A stretch of 64,000 nucleotides of DNA from Sporolactobacillus laevolacticus DSM 442. Lineage in GTDB: Bacteria > Bacillota > Bacilli > Bacillales > Sporolactobacillaceae. Every line of letters starts with the position of its first letter. Position 1 is the stretch's first letter. This document shows, one piece after another, positions 54,620 to 63,042 of the stretch. The position numbers were made by a program, and so were the translations under genes. The notes beneath the pieces are model-generated. The model saw nothing but the letters and a program-made list of their open reading frames with translations. It did not search any database and was not told the origin of the DNA. The stretch covers positions 85,269 to 149,268 of the forward strand of contig NZ_AWTC01000008.1 of the NCBI RefSeq assembly GCF_000497245.1, read 5' to 3'.

Positions 54620-55678
54620 TTGGATACAGTTATGCATTTAAATTTAAGGGTTGATCCGACCCAATATATTGAACAGATCCGCCAAGTCCCAGATTTTGAT
54701 TACATTCATATGGTTCGACAACCTAAGTACATGGCGGATATTTCGCTTCTTAATGAAAAGGTATATTACCTAAGTGAGATCTTCTCTCCAGCAGAATTTG
54801 TAAAAAAAAATCATATTTCGCTAATGCACGCACATCATGCTCAGTTAGGGATCTTATTACTTCCTTTTAAAGAAGAAATGAACCTTCCGCTCGTAACGAG
54901 CATTCGAGGACGAGATGCCACGCTTGCTGGCCAGCCAATTGGTTATTTGGAACACATCAAGATGCTATTTGACCAAGGTGATCGGTTTTTCCCTGTCTGT
55001 CACTACTTGGCGGAGAAGATCATGGACTTAGGCTGTCCGTCAGACAAAATCAGGGTATTGTATGGTGGTGTTGACCTTGGCCAATTCGTCTATCGAACAC
55101 CAGATCGGGGAGACACTCAAAATATAATATCCCTTGGAAGATTAGTAGAAAAAAAAGGACATCCAATATTAATCCAGGCTTTTCATAAAATAAAAAGTAA
55201 ATTCCCAAATGCCACTCTTACCATTATCGGAAGTGGACCACTTGAAGAGGCAATCCACTCTTTGGCGAACCAACTTAATCTAGGTGATTCTTTCCGTCTT
55301 CTTAAACAAATTCCAAAAGATCAAGTGCAGAAAGAATTGTTTCAAGCGGATTTATTTTGTGCTCCTAGCATGGAAGCATCTAATGGGGATGTGGAAGGTA
55401 TCCCAAATACAATAAAAGAGGCGATGGCAACGGGTTTGCCAGTAATCTCGACCTCTCATGCGGGTATCCCTGAGCTGATCACCCATAATAAAGAGGGCAT
55501 TCTAGTTCAGGAAAATAATGTGGATGAACTTGCAGATGCTATTGAATTTATGCTGCATAACAGGCAGAAATGGGAAACGTATACTCTGGCAGCTCGTCAA
55601 AAAATCGAACAAAATTTCGAGCTTAGTCAACAACTTTTACAGCAAGCCAAATATTATGAGGAATTGTTAGGGGACTGA
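54620..55678 (+). CDS. Family 4 glycosyltransferase (colanic-acid type)
   Basis: About 352 aa. LVTSIRGRDATL, ISLGRLVEKKGHPILIQAFHKI, IIGSGPLEEAI and APSMEASNGDVEGIPNTIKEAMATGLPVISTSHAGIPELI are typical of GT4 enzymes in exopolysaccharide loci. TTG 54620 fits AGAGGTGA with spacing 8 better than GTG 54608, which overlaps the RBS. Its stop is 2 nt before the kinase-like gene, so the two are an operon. Confidence 0.87.
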   Translation: MDTVMHLNLRVDPTQYIEQIRQVPDFDYIHMVRQPKYMADISLLNEKVYYLSEIFSPAEFVKKNHISLMHAHHAQLGILLLPFKEEMNLPLVTSIRGRDATLAGQPIGYLEHIKMLFDQGDRFFPVCHYLAEKIMDLGCPSDKIRVLYGGVDLGQFVYRTPDRGDTQNIISLGRLVEKKGHPILIQAFHKIKSKFPNATLTIIGSGPLEEAIHSLANQLNLGDSFRLLKQIPKDQVQKELFQADLFCAPSMEASNGDVEGIPNTIKEAMATGLPVISTSHAGIPELITHNKEGILVQENNVDELADAIEFMLHNRQKWETYTLAARQKIEQNFELSQQLLQQAKYYEELLGD

Positions 55679-55680
55679 TT

Positions 55681-56883
55681 ATGGAAGACTTTAAATCTAT
55701 CGTTGTGACAAAAGGTGAGAAATCTTTAGATATTGAGAACCCCACTACCTATCCGCTAATTGGGTATGGTACTCAAGGCGCTGTATTTAAACTTTCAGAG
55801 GATCGATGTGTCAAAATCTATGTAGACGAGGAACAAGCTAAAATGGAGGCATTTGCATTGGAAGTCGGTCAGCATCTCCCCTTCATTCCTAAGCTCTATG
55901 AGTCGGGTTCAAATTATGTCGTCATGGACTATTTTAATGCGCCAAATTTAAAAGACTATCTAAGAAACTGTACGTATATCCCTGAATCTATTGTCAAAAA
56001 ACTTCTCGATATACTAATTGAATTAAAGCGGGCAAACTTTACTATGATTGATGCCCCGCTTCGTCATATATTTGTCTTGAAAAATGAAGAGCTCAAAGTC
56101 ATTGACCATGTCAACTCCTTCAAAAGACAACATCCTGTTCCACTAAAATTATTAAGAGATTTAAAAATGATTCTATTAAAAGATTCATTTTTATCACAAG
56201 TTAAAAAACTAGATCCTGTTACTTTTACCGAATGGGACATTTATATTCATGACAAAATGGATTTTGATCAAATCATGGTGACCTCCGGAAGCAAAGGGAA
56301 TAGCGTAAAGGTGGATAGTGCAATTACCCAAATGCTTATTGGAATAGGGCACCAAGGTGCTGTTTTTCGAATATCTGAAGATCAGTGTATTAAATTTTAC
56401 GGGAAAATGAAACATGCCAAGATGGAACAAGAAGTCCTTTTATCAAACCAATCTTTATCCTTTATACCGAAAGTTTATAAAACAGCAGCAAATTATACGA
56501 TTATGGAATATCTGGCCGGATCTGATTTAAACAGCTATCTCAAAAAACAGTATACCCTTTCTGAAAACATTACGAGAAAACTATTGGATATGCTGAAAAC
56601 AATGAAAAATTCAGGTTTCAAACAAATTGATGCCCCACTGCGTCATATCATTATAACAAAAGAGGGTTTTAAATTGATCGACCATGTTTTCTCCTTTTCA
56701 CATGATCAAGCCAAACCCCTCGAACTGTTTGAAAATCTTCGGGAAAGAAATTTTCTGGATTCCTTTCTTGAACAAGTCAAAATGCTGGATCCGGAAACTT
56801 ATCAAGAATGGACAGAGCCGCCCGTCTCAAATTCACAAATTGATGTATCTAACAACATTATATTCATTGTAAATATATGGTGA
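55681..56883 (+). CDS. Protein with two tandem kinase-like domains
   Basis: 400 aa made of an internal duplication. Each half has a Gly-rich loop (IGYGTQGAVF 27-36; IGIGHQGAVF 220-229), a Lys in VKIY/IKFY (45; 238), DAPLRHI at the catalytic-loop position (124-130; 317-323) and IDHV at the DFG position (141-144; 333-336). The metal-binding Asp residues seem retained, but the catalytic-loop Asn is His. Each half ends in FLxQVKxLDPxTFxEW. It resembles Bacillales kinase-like spore proteins but is not a family I can name. Co-translated with a GT4, so it may phosphorylate or scaffold glycan enzymes. Confidence 0.7.
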   Translation: MEDFKSIVVTKGEKSLDIENPTTYPLIGYGTQGAVFKLSEDRCVKIYVDEEQAKMEAFALEVGQHLPFIPKLYESGSNYVVMDYFNAPNLKDYLRNCTYIPESIVKKLLDILIELKRANFTMIDAPLRHIFVLKNEELKVIDHVNSFKRQHPVPLKLLRDLKMILLKDSFLSQVKKLDPVTFTEWDIYIHDKMDFDQIMVTSGSKGNSVKVDSAITQMLIGIGHQGAVFRISEDQCIKFYGKMKHAKMEQEVLLSNQSLSFIPKVYKTAANYTIMEYLAGSDLNSYLKKQYTLSENITRKLLDMLKTMKNSGFKQIDAPLRHIIITKEGFKLIDHVFSFSHDQAKPLELFENLRERNFLDSFLEQVKMLDPETYQEWTEPPVSNSQIDVSNNIIFIVNIW

Positions 56884-57085
56884 GAGCCACTCTTTGAAAC
56901 AGTTATTATTTTCACGGAAAATTATACCCTCATCACTTTACGAAGCAGAAGTTTTGAATAAAAAATAAATAGATACCAAACTTCGTGAGCAATCAATAAT
57001 GTAATAAAGACCCGCCGAAATCAATAATCGGCAGGTCTGTACTATTTTCAGACTGAATCCACTTCAATTCATGGTAAATTAGAAA

Positions 57086-57106
57086 AACCAGGCTATGCCT
57101 GGTCCT
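57086..57106 (-). terminator. Terminator beyond the repeat downstream of the PepSY lipoprotein
   Basis: Minus-strand hairpin ACCAGGC/GCCTGGT followed by TTTTCT. A separate hairpin at 57007-57037 (AGACC.GCCGA/TCGGC.GGTCT) may end the kinase-like gene. No other gene is seen in 56884-57405. Confidence 0.6.
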
Positions 57107-57164
57107 TCCCTATCACTCTTTATGCGGCTTTAATTCACCGAATTTGTGCTTCAATGACACTTCA

Positions 57165-57285
57165 GTTGCTCGCATCAACTGGTGCGACCGCGGGTAGTCC
57201 ATGAGCCTCCTCAGACATACTTTTGCCTGTGGGGTCTCCTTCGGCCTGCGATCAACAGGATCGCTCCGCAGGAGTCTCGCACTTT
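57165..57285 (-). repeat. Bacillaceae-type dispersed repeat (copy 3)
   Basis: The minus strand reads GCGAGACTCCTGCGGAG, then GGAGACCCCACAGG, TGTCTGAGGAGGCTCA, ACCCGCGGTCGCA and GTTGATGCGAGCAA. It is the most complete of three copies (others at 25385 and 37010) and also lies between a gene and a terminator hairpin. Short complementary arms (CCTGCG/CGCAGG, TCGCA/TGCGA) suggest folding. Confidence 0.7.
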
Positions 57286-57405
57286 CGTGTTTGAATCAGA
57301 ATTTTTTCCGAGCAGTACGCCGCTGATATGAACCCTGAATTCATTCAAAATTTTATATACTTTCTTATCCTGGCACATAGAACTTTTCCTTGAAATAGTC
57401 CTGAT

Positions 57406-58167
57406 TTAATTCTTAACTTCCTTATACGTATTACTGATGAGGTCTAATTGCGTGATCTTGCCTGTATCTTTGTAGTAGCGGAAGAACCCGGCAGACGGCG
57501 CTGTATCAGGATCGGCCGCACTGTCATTCTGGTGGTTCTCACGCAGTTCCATTGAGTAATAAGCACCATCATCGGTGGTATCAATATAAACTTCATCAGG
57601 CGTATAACCCGCTGCTTTAATAACAGCCTCTTCTGCCTGTTGCTGCGTCACTGTCGCACTCGAGCTAGCGGTAGAACTGCTCTGGCTGCTGGATGATGAT
57701 GCAGCGGATGAACCATCAGAGCTGCCGGATGACGAAGCACTCGAACTGCTCGAAGATGCAGCTTCTGAATTCGAGACAGACGTTCCTATCGAGGCTCCCT
57801 CCGTCTTTTTCTGTTTCAATGTCATCGCCTGATCTCTAAGCTCCCTCGCATCTTTTCTCAAAATCCCTGAACCACTTTTTTGAAGAATAACCCCATTTAA
57901 TGCTTTAATCGCTTGATCCGGATCATCCATTAACCGTCTTGCAACATTGAAATTATACGTCTGTGCCGATAGAATCGTCGCTTTTTTATCATTCTTTTTG
58001 TGACTTAAAGCCTCTTTAAAGTATTTTGCCGCAGCATCATAATTTTTCGAAACAAGAGCAGCTTGCCCCTTTTTCATTGCCTGATCGTATGCTTTTTCCT
58101 CCTGATTCGCGCAACCACTCAGAATGAGAATCGCAACCAGGAATAAGGTTGTCAGAGTTTTTTTCAT
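57406..58167 (-). CDS. Lipoprotein with TPR-like region, Ser-rich linker and PepSY-like domain
   Basis: 253 aa. Signal peptide with lipobox LILSGC (Cys about 20). A TPR-like helical region (about 27-110; AYDQAMKKGQAALVSKNYDAAAKYFKEAL) is followed by an almost pure Ser/Ala linker (about 128-172). The C-terminal domain (TQQQAEEAVIKAAGYTPDEVYIDTTDDGAYYSMEL) resembles PepSY modules, which often restrain proteases or occur in redox proteins. Start at the second Met, 6 nt after GGAGG. Function unknown. Confidence 0.75.
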   Translation of the reverse strand: MKKTLTTLFLVAILILSGCANQEEKAYDQAMKKGQAALVSKNYDAAAKYFKEALSHKKNDKKATILSAQTYNFNVARRLMDDPDQAIKALNGVILQKSGSGILRKDARELRDQAMTLKQKKTEGASIGTSVSNSEAASSSSSSASSSGSSDGSSAASSSSSQSSSTASSSATVTQQQAEEAVIKAAGYTPDEVYIDTTDDGAYYSMELRENHQNDSAADPDTAPSAGFFRYYKDTGKITQLDLISNTYKEVKN

Positions 58168-58288
58168 CATCTGCCTCCAGTTTCAAAAGACGTTATATTT
58201 TCTATTCTAGCATTTTTTGCTTCTCTTTTTCCTTCTTTCTCTGTATATCGACATTTTCTAAAGAGAGCATAAGTGATTGCCTAGCTAG

Positions 58289-58411
58289 GCATTACAAGAG
58301 CAGGATAACCATATGAGCTTGCTTGCATATGCACTGCTTACATCCGATGACGGACCCTATATCATCGGGCAGACGATCCATGTCAATAGTGGAGAAAACA
58401 TGGCCACCTAA
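58289..58411 (+). pseudogene. C-terminal remnant of a short-chain dehydrogenase
   Basis: The frame ends in LLAYALLTSDDGPYIIGQTIHVNSGENMAT and a stop, which is the typical C-terminal tail of FabG-like SDR enzymes (SDDA.YITGQ.IHVNGG). In-frame stop codons lie just upstream (58286) and no SDR core is present. It is a decayed gene left between the lipoprotein and the yxjG-like gene. Confidence 0.7.
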
Positions 58412-58432
58412 ACGATTTTTAACTAGGCAAAA

Positions 58433-58466
58433 AGAGCACCGGCACTCTGCAGTGCCGATGCTCTCT
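58433..58466 (-). terminator. Terminator of the YxjG-type gene
   Basis: Hairpin AGAGCA.CGGCACT/AGTGCCG.TGCTCT followed on the minus strand by a T-rich stretch, 16 nt after the stop. Confidence 0.75.
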
Positions 58467-58481
58467 ATCATTCATATTCAT

Positions 58482-59624
58482 TTATTCTGTTGCAGGTGCA
58501 TCGTTCCAGATATCTTCGGCAATGGAAACAACCAGACCCAGCTTGTTCCATTGATCTTCTTCTGTCAAAATGTTGCCTTCCTCAGTCGAAGCAAAACCGC
58601 ATTGCGGACTAAGTGCCAGCTGGTTCAGCGACACATACTTGGTCGCTTCCTCAATTCGTTCTTGAATGGCAGCCTTGGCTTCCAGTTCAGGAAACTTGGA
58701 TGTAATCAGTCCCAGAACAATTTTCAAATCAGGACGTTTGACGAAACGTAGCGGATGGAAGTCACCGGCACGTTCGCTGTCATACTCTAGGAAGAAGCCA
58801 TCAACATTCACCGAACCGAATAGGATCTCAGCGACTGGTTCATAACCACCGGAGAAAATCCATGAAGAAGCAAAGTTGCCGCGGCAAATGTGCATGGTTA
58901 CAGTCAGATCTTCCGGCTTGTCCTCAAGGGCGGCATTAATCGCCTGAGCGCAAAGACGTGCCAAATGATCTGGATCGCGACCATCCTTGCGGATCTCTTC
59001 TCTCTTTTCTTGAGAACAGAGGTACGCCCAGTTGGTGTCATCGAGCTGAAGATAGCGGCATCCATGATTGTAAAAGGCACGAATCGCTTTCTTGTATGCC
59101 TGTCCAAGATCATGGAAATATGCCGCCTCATCGTCATAACAGGAACCATCCAAGTAATTGTAGCGTCCGAGCATGCCTGGACTTGGAATGGTCTGTTTTG
59201 CAATAAAATCGCCGCTATCGCCAACTAATTTGTTGAGGAAATCAAAATCAACAAGGAAAGGGTGTTCATCTGAAAAATCGATTTTTCCCGTAACCCGTAC
59301 CTGATGGCTACTCGTTGTTTTGCCACTGAAATGATAACCGGCGTTCGCTTCATAGCCTTCCACACCAACTAGATTTTCAAGAAAATCCAAATGCCACCAA
59401 GAACGACGGAATTCGCCATCGGTGATCGCTTTCAAGCCAACGTCTTTTTGCTTACGGACAATTTTTTCAATTTCTTCATTTTCTATTTGCCTGAGCTGTT
59501 CGCGGGAAATCACACCCTCTTTATATTGTTGGCGTGCGGCCTTCAGTGCCTGAGGGCGGAGCAAGCTGCCCACTTGATCTGCGGCGAACGGCCCTTTTTT
59601 TGATTGTACTTGCAATGTGGTCAT
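58482..59624 (-). CDS. YxjG/YxjH-type methionine synthase (MetE C-terminal-domain family)
   Basis: About 380 aa. One MetE-like barrel: FAADQVGSLLRP, KAITDGEFRRSWWHLDFLENL, YLQLDDTNWAYL, VTMHICRGNFAS with the zinc His/Cys pair (near 240), and LSPQCGFASTEEGN with the second Cys. This family lacks the N-terminal half of MetE and methylates homocysteine or related thiols. ATG 59624 lies 8 nt after AAGGAG. Controlled by its own S-box riboswitch, consistent with methionine synthesis. Confidence 0.9.
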   Translation of the reverse strand: MTTLQVQSKKGPFAADQVGSLLRPQALKAARQQYKEGVISREQLRQIENEEIEKIVRKQKDVGLKAITDGEFRRSWWHLDFLENLVGVEGYEANAGYHFSGKTTSSHQVRVTGKIDFSDEHPFLVDFDFLNKLVGDSGDFIAKQTIPSPGMLGRYNYLDGSCYDDEAAYFHDLGQAYKKAIRAFYNHGCRYLQLDDTNWAYLCSQEKREEIRKDGRDPDHLARLCAQAINAALEDKPEDLTVTMHICRGNFASSWIFSGGYEPVAEILFGSVNVDGFFLEYDSERAGDFHPLRFVKRPDLKIVLGLITSKFPELEAKAAIQERIEEATKYVSLNQLALSPQCGFASTEEGNILTEEDQWNKLGLVVSIAEDIWNDAPATE

Positions 59625-59710
59625 GATCATATCTCCTTTTTACGCTCTAAAAATTTAAGTTCATCCGGCATTGAATGCTAATTTGCCAATGTTTTTATCG
59701 AAAGAAGCAA

Positions 59711-59744
59711 GAAAAAACTCTCCTATTTCAAAAATAAGAGAGTT
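59711..59744 (-). terminator. Riboswitch terminator upstream of the YxjG-type gene
   Basis: Minus-strand hairpin AACTCTC.TATTT/AAATAGGAGAGTT with one mismatch, followed by TTTTTT. It lies directly after the S-box aptamer. Confidence 0.8.
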
Positions 59745-59764
59745 GGTTTCACTGAAATCCTAGT

Positions 59765-59862
59765 TTTATCTTCCAGATTTGCATCTGATGGATTTAGCAC
59801 CTTCCGCAATGCGGGGTTGCTGAAGTATCGTCGGGCCAGTCCCTCCACTTCTCTCGATAAAA
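59765..59862 (-). ncRNA. SAM-I (S-box) riboswitch
   Basis: On the minus strand P1 is TTTATC/GATAAA. The core reads AGAAGTGGAGGGACTGGCCC, GACGATACTTCAGCAACC and GGAAGGTGCTAAATCCATCAG. This matches the S-box core seen at 29130. SAM binding should allow the downstream terminator to form and silence the methionine synthase gene. Confidence 0.94.
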
Positions 59863-59879
59863 GATTAAATTGTTTATTG

Positions 59880-59908
59880 AGCATAGCGTATTTTTAGCGT
59901 TTAATCAA
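59880..59908 (-). promoter_or_regulatory. Promoter of the S-box/yxjG-like transcript
   Basis: Minus-strand TTGATT (59903-59908), 17-nt spacer, TATGCT (59880-59885). It starts transcription just before the aptamer. Confidence 0.65.
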
Positions 59909-59945
59909 CAGTTAATCATGTTAAGCGCCCTTTTGACCGGGAAAA

Positions 59946-61130
59946 TTATTGATAATCCTTTGCAAGCTTTTCAAATGCTGCAAGCGACCGCTCCACTTTT
60001 TCTGTCGGAATGCAGTATGCCATGCGGAAGTAGCCCGGGCAGCCGAAACTGTCAGCCGGAACAAGAATGAGATCATACTTCAAAGCGCGCTTGCAGAACG
60101 CAATAGCATCCTCCTCCAGCGCTTTCGGGAAAATATAGAATGTTCCGCCCGGCTTAACACACGAGAAGCCAAGCTTGGTTAATCCGTCATACAGGATGTT
60201 CATATTCGTTTCATAAACCGATAAATCGGCGGTCAGATCAATGACATCAGCGACGGCCAGTTGGATTAAAGATGGCGGACAATTGTGGCCAATAACCCGA
60301 GAAATTTGGCCGCACATATTAATAATAAGTGCAGCATCCGGACATTTAGGGTTTACGGCCACGTAGCCAATCCGTTCACCCGGAAGCGACAGTGATTTGC
60401 TGAATGAGTAACAGGTAATTGTGTTTGTGTAAAAATTCGCCGTATATGGTGCATCAACATGGTCAAAAACAATTTCTCGATACGGTTCATCAGAAATGAG
60501 GTAGATGTCATGACCGTACTCTTTTTCTTTCTGCACTAAAAAGTCTGCCAGTTTCTGAATCGTTTCGGTCGAATATACCACCCCTGAAGGGTTGTTTGGT
60601 GTATTGATCAGCACGACCGTAACCTTTTCTGAAAACATTTTTTCAAACGCATCAAAATTGATCTGAAGTGTATCCGTATCGGGCGGTACTACTTTCAAAA
60701 TAGCGCCTGTTCCGTGCACGTAAGGTGTATATTCTGGAAAAAACGGCGCAAATGTGATGACTTCGTCGCCCTTTTCAGTAACTGCACGTAAAGCATGTGC
60801 GAGCGCGCCAGCAGCCCCAGACGTCATGAAGATGTGCTCTTTTTTATAATCAAGCCCAAACCTTCTTGATAGCGACGCCGCCACCTTTTCACGCACAGAA
60901 GTAATGCCAAGACTTGGACTATATCCGTGCACAGCCATCGAATCCTTACTTGAAGCAAGCGATACTAATTTATCGGTAAAGGCCTGAGGCACCGGTACCG
61001 ACGGATTGCCCAGGCTATAATCAAAGACATTTTCATAGCCGATTTGTTTCGCTCTTTCAGTGGCGTATTCGGCCAGTTCCCTGATGACCGATTTTTGGCC
61101 TAGCATTTGCTTAAATTCTTCAGCAATCAT
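59946..61130 (-). CDS. Class I/II pyridoxal-phosphate aminotransferase
   Basis: 394 aa. FDYSLGNPSVPVP, MTSGAAGALAHALRAV, NTPNNPSGVVYS, LISDEPYREIVFD and the PLP Lys in CYSFSKSLSLPGERIGY (near 238) are standard fold-type I features. Transfers amino groups between an amino acid and a 2-oxo acid; closest in layout to aspartate/aromatic aminotransferases of Firmicutes. It is just upstream of the S-box transcript on the same strand but has its own RBS. Substrate not predictable. Confidence 0.9.
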   Translation of the reverse strand: MIAEEFKQMLGQKSVIRELAEYATERAKQIGYENVFDYSLGNPSVPVPQAFTDKLVSLASSKDSMAVHGYSPSLGITSVREKVAASLSRRFGLDYKKEHIFMTSGAAGALAHALRAVTEKGDEVITFAPFFPEYTPYVHGTGAILKVVPPDTDTLQINFDAFEKMFSEKVTVVLINTPNNPSGVVYSTETIQKLADFLVQKEKEYGHDIYLISDEPYREIVFDHVDAPYTANFYTNTITCYSFSKSLSLPGERIGYVAVNPKCPDAALIINMCGQISRVIGHNCPPSLIQLAVADVIDLTADLSVYETNMNILYDGLTKLGFSCVKPGGTFYIFPKALEEDAIAFCKRALKYDLILVPADSFGCPGYFRMAYCIPTEKVERSLAAFEKLAKDYQ

Positions 61131-61423
61131 TTAGTTATCCCTCTCTTTTTTCAAAATCCGTTCTTCTTTTGGAAGCAGCAGGGTGTTGCCGCTTCAGTCA
61201 GACAGTACTGTTATTATACCGATCTTGACCCATAATTTCTATGGAAGGCTAAGGAATTGTTTCGCGCTTTTCAGTTTTCAATCATTAATGAACACGCTCA
61301 TCCCAAATGTTGTACAATCGCTTTTTTTCCCTTATGTTTATCTTACAAGACTTTAACGGTTATCGGACTGCAAATATTGGTTTAAATTTTTTATACAGCA
61401 GAATGAAAAATGAGGCGATAGAA

Positions 61424-63010
61424 ATGAAATTATGGGAAAATGGAACCTTTTATACGATGAATAAACAAGGTGAAAGCGCAAGCTGTGTGCTCACCGATAA
61501 AGGTAGGATTGTGGCACTTGATGAACAGGCAAGAAATCTTGCCCAGACATCGCAAGCGGAAACTATTGATCTGCAGAATGGGGTAGTATTTCCCGGTTTT
61601 GTCGACAGCCATCTTCATTTGCTTTGGTACGGACAAGCCCTGGACCGCCTGAATCTTTACGGATATCCATCGAAGCAGGCATGTCTTGAAGCCATCGCGG
61701 AACGGGCAAAAAGATTAACGGATGGGCAATGGCTGTTCGTGGAAGGTTACGATGATAACAATTTAAGCGACAGCAAGCAACTGTTGACTCGCTGGGATCT
61801 CGATAAAATCAGTGACACACACCCGATTCTCGTTCGCCGGATTGACTATCACAGCGTTAGTGTAAATACACCATTCATTAAAGAGATTGGACTGAAACAC
61901 GGCCAGGTATTTGAAGGCGGCGGTATGATTGATCTTAATGACGAAGGAGAACCAACCGGAGTTTTAAGGGATGAAGCATCCATGCTCGCCATTGAGCGTT
62001 TTCCGACTGAAAGCCAGGAAGAGCTGGAGCGATTGATCAAGTTGGCGATTCATGTTCTATGGAAAAAAGGTCTGGTCGGCGCACACTCAGAAGATCTTCA
62101 TTACTTTAATGGTCTGGTTGGAACGGTAAAAGCCTATCGAAATGTACTTTCTCAGAAAATTCCCTTTCGAGCTCATCTACTCGTTCATCACAAAGAGCTT
62201 AGTGCCTACTTGAAAGCGCCCGAGGCCATTACCCACGCCGACGCCTTCGTCGAGCTTGGTGCAATGAAAATTTTCTATGATGGGACAGTTGGTTCACATA
62301 CCGCATTAATGTCTCAACCTTACATGGGGGAACCCGGTAATTATGGTCTGAAATTTCACAGCGATGAGGAATTCGAGAAGTTGGTACAGCAGGCGCGTGC
62401 CGCAAAGCTGCCAGTGGCCATCCATATCATCGGAGACCGCGCTTTTCAGAATGTCATTCGGGTTCTAAAAAAGTATCCGCCGCTCCCAGGCCAGAAAGAT
62501 CGCATGATTCACACGCCATGGCTCCACCCGAACATGCTTGAAGAAGCGAAAGGCATGCCGCTCATTTTTGATATCCAACCGCAATTTATGAGCAGTGATA
62601 TGCCGTGGGCATTCGACGTTCTCGGACCGAGTTTTCCGCCGCTGGCTTTTGCCTGGAAATCGATTCAGGACTATGGCTTCACAATTGCCGGCGGCAGCGA
62701 TGCACCGATTGAAATTCCTAACCCGTTTCATGCCATCCACGCCGCAGTCACGCGCACGTGTAATTCCGACTTAAACGGAAAACAGTATTTCCCAGAAGAA
62801 CGTTTGAACGTCTTTGAAGCGATCGGCTTATATACGTCCGGCAGTGCAGCTGCTTGCAATCACTCTGACACACGCGGCACGATTAACGTTGGCAACGTTG
62901 CGGATTTTACTGTTCTCGACAAAGATCCATTTCATATCGACCCTGCTGATCTGCGCAAAATCACCGTTCAAAAGACGATTGTGGACGAACGTGTCGTGTT
63001 TCAAAAATAA
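61424..63010 (+). CDS. YtcJ-type amidohydrolase
   Basis: About 528 aa. N-terminal VVFPGFVDSHLHLLWYGQALDRL with the metal-binding HxH, YDGTVGSHTALMSQPY, VAIHIIGDRAF and IAGGSDAPIEIPNPFHAIHAAVTR (the late Asp ligand) define the amidohydrolase_3/YtcJ family, cytosolic metal hydrolases of amide bonds. ATG 61424 has GAGG 8 nt upstream; the longer frame has no RBS. The carbamoyltransferase-like gene follows by 32 nt. Confidence 0.9.
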   Translation: MKLWENGTFYTMNKQGESASCVLTDKGRIVALDEQARNLAQTSQAETIDLQNGVVFPGFVDSHLHLLWYGQALDRLNLYGYPSKQACLEAIAERAKRLTDGQWLFVEGYDDNNLSDSKQLLTRWDLDKISDTHPILVRRIDYHSVSVNTPFIKEIGLKHGQVFEGGGMIDLNDEGEPTGVLRDEASMLAIERFPTESQEELERLIKLAIHVLWKKGLVGAHSEDLHYFNGLVGTVKAYRNVLSQKIPFRAHLLVHHKELSAYLKAPEAITHADAFVELGAMKIFYDGTVGSHTALMSQPYMGEPGNYGLKFHSDEEFEKLVQQARAAKLPVAIHIIGDRAFQNVIRVLKKYPPLPGQKDRMIHTPWLHPNMLEEAKGMPLIFDIQPQFMSSDMPWAFDVLGPSFPPLAFAWKSIQDYGFTIAGGSDAPIEIPNPFHAIHAAVTRTCNSDLNGKQYFPEERLNVFEAIGLYTSGSAAACNHSDTRGTINVGNVADFTVLDKDPFHIDPADLRKITVQKTIVDERVVFQK

Positions 63011-63042
63011 ATAATAGATTACACTCCAAAGGGGAAAATGGT

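Noticed and set aside
58482-59624. Full-length cobalamin-independent methionine synthase MetE
   Set aside because: Only one barrel of about 380 residues is present; it matches the short YxjG type.
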